10,670 nucleotides of DNA from Nitrososphaerota archaeon (GTDB lineage: Archaea; Thermoproteota; Bathyarchaeia; Bathyarchaeales; Bathycorpusculaceae), in assembly GCA_031282985.1 (NCBI GenBank), contig JAITCR010000034.1, forward strand, positions 1-10,670. Reading direction: 5' to 3'. Both the position numbers and the translations under genes were made by a program. Below the pieces are notes generated by a model that was not told where the DNA came from, did not search any database, and saw only the letters and a program-made list of their open reading frames with translations. Below are positions 5,890-10,670 of the stretch, piece by piece. Position 1 is the first letter of the stretch, and each line of letters begins with the position of its first letter.

Positions 5890-7428
5890 TTATTGCCTCT
5901 TGTGGCTCATGGGGTCTATAAACATTTTTGGGATCCAATCTATGATGTCTGTTGCAAGCATATGAGAACCAATGTTTGATGCAACGAAATCTCCGCAAGC
6001 ACCATTTACAAACGCTCCTGCAACGGCAGCTTCAAAAGCAGGTGTTTTCTGTGCTAATAATCCTCCAACGATGCCTGAGAGTATGTCACCTGTTCCACCA
6101 ACCGTCATACCCGCGTTACCTGTGAAATTCAATTTAGCCCTATTTGAACTGCAAATAATGTCTACTTGGCCCTTAACAAGTAAAACAGCATTAAATTCTT
6201 TGGCAATTTTTTGAACAAGAGTAATTTTATCCTCAAGGTCTACTGGAAGCGTTTGTCCTGCAAGAACAGCAAACTCTCCTTCATGAGGGGTGAGTACTAA
6301 AGGAACTTGTAAAGACCGCTTAAATTTAGCAAACGCTTTTAACCCGTCAGCATCCAAAAGCAATGCCTTGCCCGCCTTTTCAACTCTATCAATAAACATT
6401 TTTACAAACTCTGCCGTCTCACTCTTCAGCCCCAACCCCGGACCCACCACAACAGCGTCAATCATAGCTAAATAAGGCTCTAATTCATCCACATTGTCTG
6501 AATTAAGGTTGTTTCCATAAAGTTTTATTGAAATCAAATCAGGAGACATTGACGATATGGCTTGAGCAGTTTTTTCGGGAGATGCTGTATAGACAATGTC
6601 TACACCGGTGCGTAAAGCAGCAACAGATGCAAGAGTAGGCGCCCCCGAGAAAACGTTACTACCCCCAACGACCAGTAATCGTCCAGAATCGCCCTTATGC
6701 ATACCTGAAAAACGTGGCTTTACCGCCAAGTTAACGTCGCCTGGGCCTGCAAAACGCTCAAACTCTACAGGTAAACCAATATCACAAACTGTTAAAACGC
6801 CAACAAAGTCCTTGGCATTATCTAACCCCGTTTTAGGTTTATAAAAAGTAACAGTTAAATCAGCTTTAACAGCGCAACCTAAGACATCACCAGTGTCAGA
6901 ATCTATCCCTGTGGGTACATCAACTGCAATTTTAAACCCTTTCAAAGAATTAATAACCTCAACTAACTGCAATATGGGTGCTTTTAGTTTTTCCTTGATG
7001 CCCGTTCCCAATAAAGCGTCAACAATAACAGCATCAGTTGCTTTCACTGAAGGTATGGCAGAACTATCTGAAACTTCAAAAATAGCTATGCGATCCATTA
7101 CGGGTTTTAAGGCATTCCAGTTTTGAATTGTTGAGGGATGATGAATATCTTTACTTTTTCCAGCTAAAATGATCTCAACAAAGTAACCTTGTGCTAAAAG
7201 ATGACGTGCAGCAACAAAACCGTCACCACCATTTCCACCTAAACCACAGAAGAACGTGATCTTTTTTGTGTTTGGAAAACGTTTCTGAATTTCTTGGGTA
7301 ATATTTCGCCCAGCATTCTCCATAAGCTGCAACAAGCTTAGGTCATAATATTCAGAGTTAGTTTCTATAGCACGCATTTCACGGCTGGAAATCGGGGCGA
7401 TCACGTTTTTTGTTTGCATATTTAACAC
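5890..7428 (-). CDS. nnr: Bifunctional NAD(P)H-hydrate epimerase / (S)-NAD(P)H-hydrate dehydratase
   Basis: Repairs hydrated NADH/NADPH. The N-terminal YjeF_N half (about residues 1-215) epimerises the R form, and the C-terminal ribokinase-like half dehydrates the S form using ADP or ATP. N-terminal motifs are MENAGRNITQEI (about 36-47), FFCGLGGNGGDGFVAARHL (about 59-77), DALLGTGIKEKLKAP (about 137-151) and VDVPTGIDSDTGDVLGCAVK (about 169-188). C-terminal motifs are HKGDSGRLLVVGGSNVFSGA, VVVGPGLG, LLLDADGLKAFAKF, LVLTPHEGEFAVLAG and TGNAGMTVGGTGDILSGIVG, the last holding the catalytic aspartate of the dehydratase. At 512 residues it has the normal length for the fusion. The start is GTG 7428 or the nearby ATG 7419. 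Neither has a Shine-Dalgarno site, suggesting a short or leaderless mRNA. First gene of the minus-strand cluster. Confidence 0.95.
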   Translation of the reverse strand: MLNMQTKNVIAPISSREMRAIETNSEYYDLSLLQLMENAGRNITQEIQKRFPNTKKITFFCGLGGNGGDGFVAARHLLAQGYFVEIILAGKSKDIHHPSTIQNWNALKPVMDRIAIFEVSDSSAIPSVKATDAVIVDALLGTGIKEKLKAPILQLVEVINSLKGFKIAVDVPTGIDSDTGDVLGCAVKADLTVTFYKPKTGLDNAKDFVGVLTVCDIGLPVEFERFAGPGDVNLAVKPRFSGMHKGDSGRLLVVGGSNVFSGAPTLASVAALRTGVDIVYTASPEKTAQAISSMSPDLISIKLYGNNLNSDNVDELEPYLAMIDAVVVGPGLGLKSETAEFVKMFIDRVEKAGKALLLDADGLKAFAKFKRSLQVPLVLTPHEGEFAVLAGQTLPVDLEDKITLVQKIAKEFNAVLLVKGQVDIICSSNRAKLNFTGNAGMTVGGTGDILSGIVGGLLAQKTPAFEAAVAGAFVNGACGDFVASNIGSHMLATDIIDWIPKMFIDPMSHKRQ

Positions 7429-8114
7429 TATAGTATAAATTTGATTTTTGTAAGATAAAGGTTATCTATTTAATGTTGTATACAAAGCATCAACAAAACA
7501 CAGCCAAACAACAAATCTGTTGTAAAATCACAGAGGATATGGATGTGACGGATAATTTTTAGAAAAATCGTAAGGCGGGGTAAACAAGTTTAATGTTGGT
7601 AGTTTGCTATTTTCCAATGCGCTCATGTTTTTTTTGCAGTATAGTAACCTGAGTGGTTTGTTGTAACTTCTAAAAGAGGTTTTTTTCGAATTGTGGCGAA
7701 TTTTATATATTCATGATTTTTTAAGCGTTTTAAAAGTGCTAAATATGTCTCTATGTGAGTTGTGAATTTTAAAAAACTTCAAAAAAGGCTTTAAATGTTG
7801 GATTAAGTGTTCAAAATGGTTTCATTTGGGCCGTTTTTTCTTCAAAAGGGTGTTTTTAGATGTTTTGAATGTTTGTTATCTTTTTTATTTGTACGAAATT
7901 TTTTCGAATGGTAAAAATTTACAATAAACAGTTAAATTGGTAAGGCATTATTTTGTGTTTTAAAAATGTTTGTGTAAATGTGTCTATTATTGCCTGTTTT
8001 AACAAATTTTTTTGCTCGAAAAATAAGGCACTCTGTTTTTTGAGGAACAACTTGCGAGTTTGTGAAAACTTTTTTTATTAACTGTCAATAGAGTTGTGTA
8101 GGAGCATAGTATAG
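7429..8114. other. Long non-coding, T/G-rich spacer
   Basis: No frame on either strand is open long enough, or looks protein-like enough, to call a gene. The plus strand is rich in T and G and poor in C (about 3 C per 60 bases around 7861-7980), with many T runs. CTTCAAAA/GTTCAAAA motifs occur near 7777, 7810 and 7841 at a spacing of about 32 bases, and CGAAATTTTTTCG near 7893 is a small imperfect palindrome. It must contain the nnr promoter at its left end. Otherwise I see only possible gene decay. Confidence 0.5.
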
Positions 8115-8290
8115 ATGCGTAAATTTTTTGCATTTTTGTTACTTTTCTTTTTCATATGTGAGATTTTTGTAGGGTGAATAGGTCCTGTTTCAGTGTCAGA
8201 GTTGGTTGAGGGCTCTTGAGTACAAAAATGCTCTGAGCAGCCACGGCATAATGTAGGGGTTGTTGTAGTGGATGGAAAAATTTGGTCATC
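8115..8290 (+). pseudogene. N-terminal remnant of a secreted kelch-repeat protein
   Basis: A ribosome binding site (TAGGAG, 8099-8104) precedes an ATG at 8115. The first residues, MRKFFAFLLLFFFICEIFVG, form a signal peptide, then a TGA occurs (8175-8177). The same frame continues as IGPVSVSELVEGS, meets a second TGA (8217-8219), and goes on as VQKCSEQPRHNVGVVVVDGK, then IW. That last part is the start of a kelch blade (typically W....MP.PRH..GVAVVDGKIY.IGG), in which the second TGA takes the place of the conserved Trp. After 8290 the similarity ends abruptly. I read it as the 5' end of a dead surface-protein gene. Confidence 0.6.
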
Positions 8291-8331
8291 AGAAAGATTT
8301 TGGGTTAACTTGACATCATAATCAGATAGAC

Positions 8332-8493
8332 CTTGAGCTCCGCAAGTGTAGTGGATGTAAACTGAGCTTCTGGTTGCTTCTTCGGTTCAGCATCATACAC
8401 TTAACACACTTTATCAAAGGCTTCACATCGCGCGCAGAAATCGCAAAGCATGCAATAAGAGAATTCATGGAAGGAAAGCCCTTCCAAAAATAG
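8332..8493 (+). pseudogene. Unidentified open fragment, possibly a transposase N-terminus
   Basis: Fifty-three codons without a stop and without a start read LELRKCSGCKLSFWLLLRFS, then THFIKGFTSRAEIAKHAIRE and FMEGKPFQK. The CxxC pair near the beginning and the helical segment rich in A, I and K look like a DNA-binding zinc ribbon followed by a helix-turn-helix, as in several transposases. I cannot assign a family. It directly follows the kelch remnant and is followed by an AT-rich promoter-like tract, so it is likely debris. Confidence 0.3.
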
Positions 8494-8516
8494 AAAGATT
8501 TTTGCCATGTTTTGAA

Positions 8517-8524
8517 TATATAAA
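8517..8524 (+). promoter_or_regulatory. Candidate archaeal TATA box
   Basis: TATATAAA stands in an AT-rich tract 25-30 bases before 8546-8549, where an open frame (TTG 8549) begins that reads into the Thr/Pro-rich membrane protein. It could start the transcript of that gene. No clear BRE is visible. Confidence 0.35.
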
Positions 8525-8722
8525 CGTAGATTGTACAGGTATTAAAATTTGACCGTTTACCCAAGGAAACGTTTTAGTACCTGTCACCCCTACATCAAAG
8601 GCATACATGGTGGCAAATGTGAAATCAACAATTGCGAACCTGTTATATCAGACGTACAAGGAATAGTACGTGGAAGAAAAAAAAGACGGATGGAATCTGC
8701 TAAACGTGTAGAGGCATATATC

Positions 8723-9043
8723 ATGACAAAACCACAAAACCATATAAATAAATTAAATAAAAACAAAAAATGGATAATCATAACATCTACTATAATCATA
8801 ATTATAGCACTATTGGTCTTTTTAGCATACACATACAGACCAACTCAAAACACGCCCCCACAAAACACGCTAACGCCTGCTCTAACACCAACACCCACAC
8901 CAACCACAACTGCAACTACAACACCCACAACTGCACCTACCCTAACACCAACACCAACGCTTACACCTGAACCAACACCAACTGCAACACAAACGCCCGA
9001 ATCGGAAATAGACCCCGAACCAACACCAACCAGACAGGACTAA
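8723..9043 (+). CDS. Small membrane-anchored protein with Thr/Pro-rich tail
   Basis: Function unknown. The 107-residue protein has a basic N-terminus (NKLNKNKK), one strong membrane helix at about residues 17-38 (WIIITSTIIIIIALLVFLAY) and a low-complexity outer tail of TPTPTP, TTTATTTP and PEPTPT segments, ending PEPTPTRQD. Such tails are typical of glycosylated stalks or cell-wall spacers on archaeal surface proteins, so an N-in/C-out topology is likely. The ATG at 8723 has AGAGG eight bases upstream. The same frame is open back to 8549 and encodes CHPYIKGIHGGKCEINNCEP and GIVRGRKKRRMESAKRVEAY, an ordinary-looking cysteine-containing basic segment. It could be a real N-terminal domain or a separate remnant. 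Confidence 0.55.
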   Translation: MTKPQNHINKLNKNKKWIIITSTIIIIIALLVFLAYTYRPTQNTPPQNTLTPALTPTPTPTTTATTTPTTAPTLTPTPTLTPEPTPTATQTPESEIDPEPTPTRQD

Positions 9044-9177
9044 CTAGGAGCCTGTCCTCAATATTTTTAAAAATTTTATTTGGTGAAACGAGAAAATAAC
9101 GGTATCTTTCATTTTTAATTGTGTTTTATGCAATGTTAATGATGTTAACTTGTGTGTATTATTACAATTGTATGTAT

Positions 9178-9690
9178 TCAGCTCTTTGTCCAGTTGTTAA
9201 TGAGGCGGATTTTCATTTGCTCAAACATGTCTAAGCCCCGTTTGTTCCATGTAGTAAGTAAATAGGGTCATCATTGTCTCATAAATAACGGCACCTTTCT
9301 CATTACACAAAGTACCCATGACTTTACGCTAAACCACCAACCACGAAACGCGCACTCCACACCATTATTCGTAGCCCCAACCCTCAACTAAAAAACGTAA
9401 ACCAATACTCAAACCCATTCTCCACTTACCCATAAACACAAAACAACCTTCAACTTATAGAAACAATCAAACCAAAACCTAAACCACTCCTCACCCTCCA
9501 CTACAAAATACTTAACCTCCCCAAAAAGACCCCATCACTAAAGACCATGCCAAATAATTACACAACTCTTTAAAACTCCCATACAACCCCTGCCCCCAAC
9601 ACTGCTCCAACACCTCCTCAGCCGCCCGAAACAAATGAACCCAACAACGCTACAACCGCTTAGTAACCAAATCTCATAAAGCGAGCTTTC
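9178..9690 (-). pseudogene. Decayed IS66-like DDE transposase, C-terminal half
   Basis: Read on the minus strand from about 9690, the pieces are VTKRL*RCWVHLFRAAEEV, LYGSFKELCNYLAWS, TNNGVECAFRGWWFS, then after a frameshift RKVMGTLCNEKGAVIYETMM, and after another WNKRGLDMFEQMKIRLINNW with a TGA stop at 9178. 'QRCWAHLLR.AEE', 'TNN.VERA.R' and the C-terminal 'G..RSEKGA.IYETMM' order is that of archaeal IS66-like transposases, judged by eye. Between the first and last blocks nearly every frame has several stops. Many can be explained as CAG, CAA or CGA turned into TAG, TAA or TGA on the coding strand. Not functional. Confidence 0.55.
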
Positions 9691-9693
9691 ATT
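9668..9693. repeat. 26-bp direct repeat, copy 1
   Basis: It begins CAAATCTCATAAAG and ends CTTTCATT, with the palindromic core AAAGCGAGCTTT (9678-9689). It differs from copy 2 (10555-10580) at two positions, both in the core and symmetric. It lies 3' of the IS5 transposase, and the transposase stop codon falls inside it. Confidence 0.75.
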
Positions 9694-10533
9694 GGACCTC
9701 TTGCGAAACTATCATTTTTTCGTAGTTGCAGATGCCGCAGATTAATTTGAATCTTAAGCTGAAACGTTTTCTACAATTACGATAACGGTCAGATACGATT
9801 TTAAGACGCTTCATCAGACTAATCACTTGCTCATTTAAGACTCGTTCACTTGAAACCCTGCGATTAAATATCTTATCTGCTTTAGTCAAAAACTTCTTTT
9901 TACTTCTCTTTACTGGAATCACTAAATGAGCATGAAACTTTGTGATTCCAGTGTACCCTGTATCTACAACTGCCTTAACTTTAGAATCGATTTTTAACTT
10001 TAACTCTTTAAACAACCTAAAATCATGACGTCTACCATTAGTAGAAGAAGTGCAAATTATTTGCCCATCAGCTTTGTTTACAACCGCCTGAGTCTTTATC
10101 GTGTGCCGCTTTTTCTTACCGCTATAGTATTGTTTTTGCTTTTTTTAGGACGCTCAATTGGTGATTCTGTAGTATCAATCAAAACAACCTCATACTCCAT
10201 ATTACTCTTCAACAAAGCTTTATGGCCAGGTAAAGAAAACGTTCCATCCTTGACCAAAGTATCCTCAACACAACGAATCATACGGTACATGTTGCTTTCA
10301 TCAATTTGGTGACTTGCAGCAATATGTGCATACGTTCGGTACTCGCGAATATATTCCAAAGTCGCAAGCAACTGCTCCTCAAGAGGTAACTTGGGATTAC
10401 GACCACCCTGTACATGTTTAAGAACAAAGGCGCAATGCAGTATTTTCATCATTTTTTCAAAAGTAACACGTTTAACACCCGTTATCCGACGAAACTTTTC
10501 ATCACAATAGCCAACCAATGTATCAAACTTCAC
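9689..10533 (-). CDS. IS5-family transposase in two frames joined at an A7 run
   Basis: DDE transposase of the IS5 family. The first frame (10533 to 10096) gives a helix-turn-helix domain, LPLEEQLLATLEYIREYRTY and AHIAASHQIDESNMYRMI at about residues 49-86, then VVLIDTTESPIERPKK with catalytic Asp120. At the A7 run (plus 10140-10146) a -1 change continues as KQKQYYSGKKKRHTIKTQ, NKADGQIICTSSTNGRRHDF, KAVVDTGYTGI (Asp191), RVLNEQVISLMKRLKIVSD (Glu235) and NCRKRFSLRFKLICG. The joined product is 281 residues, the normal length, with no other damage. The shift exactly rebuilds the family motif ERPKKKQK.YYSGKKK. The GTG start (10533) is preceded by AGGTGAT (10537-10543). It is probably active if frameshifting or slippage at A7 occurs. 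Confidence 0.88.
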
Positions 10534-10554
10534 ACGATCACCTATAAATCAAAA
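9694..10554 (-). mobile_element. IS5-type insertion sequence, left terminus not found
   Basis: The element carries the transposase above. Its 3' end (9695-9711, GACCTCTTGCGAAACTA) is shared with the transposase tail at 2986-3002 and is the likely terminal repeat. The expected inverted copy beyond the start codon is not visible between 10534 and 10670. The 861-bp unit is bounded by the 26-bp direct repeats instead. Either the left end has decayed or been replaced, or the repeats are part of the element. Confidence 0.5.
10537..10543 (-). promoter_or_regulatory. Shine-Dalgarno site of the IS5 transposase
   Basis: AGGTGAT on the minus strand, matching the 3' part of GGAGGTGAT, lies three bases before the GTG start at 10533. 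Confidence 0.5.
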
Positions 10555-10580
10555 CAAATCTCATAAAGTGAACTTTCATT
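10555..10580. repeat. 26-bp direct repeat, copy 2
   Basis: Same orientation as copy 1 and 887 bases away, with core AAAGTGAACTTT (10565-10576). The two substitutions relative to copy 1 (C to T and G to A) fall on paired positions and keep the palindrome perfect. On the minus strand both copies read MK[A/V][R/H]FMRF, so a small coding origin is also possible. Confidence 0.75.
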
Positions 10581-10593
10581 AAAGTGCGATAGA

Positions 10594-10605
10594 AAAACCG
10601 GTTTT
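10594..10605. repeat. 12-bp perfect palindrome
   Basis: AAAACCGGTTTT stands alone in an otherwise featureless right-edge stretch (10581-10670). It could be an operator for a dimeric regulator of a gene beyond the window, but a single short palindrome may occur by chance. Confidence 0.3.
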
Positions 10606-10670
10606 ATCCTGCTAACCTTTACTTTTTACCCCGCTAATTTTCAACCCAAGGCAGCTGGAAAAAACACCGA

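Noticed and set aside
5340..5921. Plus-strand frame of 193 codons opposite tsr3
   Set aside because: Antisense shadow of a well-supported Tsr3 gene, with no domain signal.
5885..5998. N-terminal extension of Tsr3 back to 5998
   Set aside because: Overlaps the nnr 3' end, carries no Tsr3 family motif and has no ribosome binding site. GTG 5884 fits better.
8870..9040. Low-complexity CAACACCAACACC tract as a satellite or CRISPR repeat
   Set aside because: It encodes the Thr/Pro-rich tail in frame with a membrane helix, and unit lengths are irregular.
9062..9075. ATTTTTAAAAAT palindrome as a terminator of the Thr/Pro-rich gene
   Set aside because: AT-only palindromes are expected by chance here, and there is no GC stem. 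A T-rich archaeal stop signal is possible but not supportable.

Overview
The window looks archaeal. The best-preserved genes are a bifunctional NAD(P)H-hydrate repair enzyme (nnr) and a Tsr3-type rRNA aminocarboxypropyltransferase, sitting next to each other in a tight minus-strand cluster. Ribosome binding sites are of the GGAGGTGAT type and candidate promoters are AT-rich TATA-like boxes. The AT-rich DNA, the FtsX/MacB-type ABC exporter and the decayed beta-helix and kelch surface proteins would suit a host- or gut-associated Bathyarchaeia-like lineage. That placement is an inference from gene style, not a search result.

Layout. Positions 1-347 hold no convincing gene. Positions 348-2948 (+) are an ABC exporter: a MacB/LolD-like ATPase followed by an eight-helix FtsX-type permease whose reading frame breaks inside the fifth membrane helix (1767-1770). 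Positions 2984-4040 (-) are a graveyard: two transposase tails, then a beta-helix surface protein broken by at least two frameshifts. Positions 4135-4560 hold the 5' end of an ISL3-type element interrupted by a 159-bp hairpin-like MITE. Positions 4635-7428 (-) are the conserved cluster nnr - tsr3 - LysE-family transporter. Positions 7429-8114 are non-coding and T/G-rich. Positions 8115-8290 hold a kelch-type secreted protein remnant with two in-frame TGA codons, 8332-8493 an unidentified open fragment, and 8723-9043 a small membrane protein with a Thr/Pro-rich tail. Positions 9178-9690 (-) are a ruined IS66-like transposase with a striking lack of G on the plus strand. Positions 9689-10533 (-) are an IS5-family transposase in two frames joined at an A7 run and flanked by 26-bp direct repeats.

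How it fits together. Two stable blocks, the ABC exporter and the nnr-tsr3-lysE cluster, are separated by insertion-sequence debris and dead surface-protein genes. The genes in the second block probably share a transcript. Nnr repairs damaged nicotinamide cofactors, Tsr3 modifies small-subunit rRNA and the LysE-like protein exports small solutes, so their adjacency need not mean a shared pathway. I found no CRISPR array, tRNA, rRNA or clearly new defence system. The most unusual features are the frame break in the permease, the A7 frameshift in the IS5 transposase, the compensating base changes in the repeats around it, the nested MITE, and the strand-biased decay of the IS66-like remnant.
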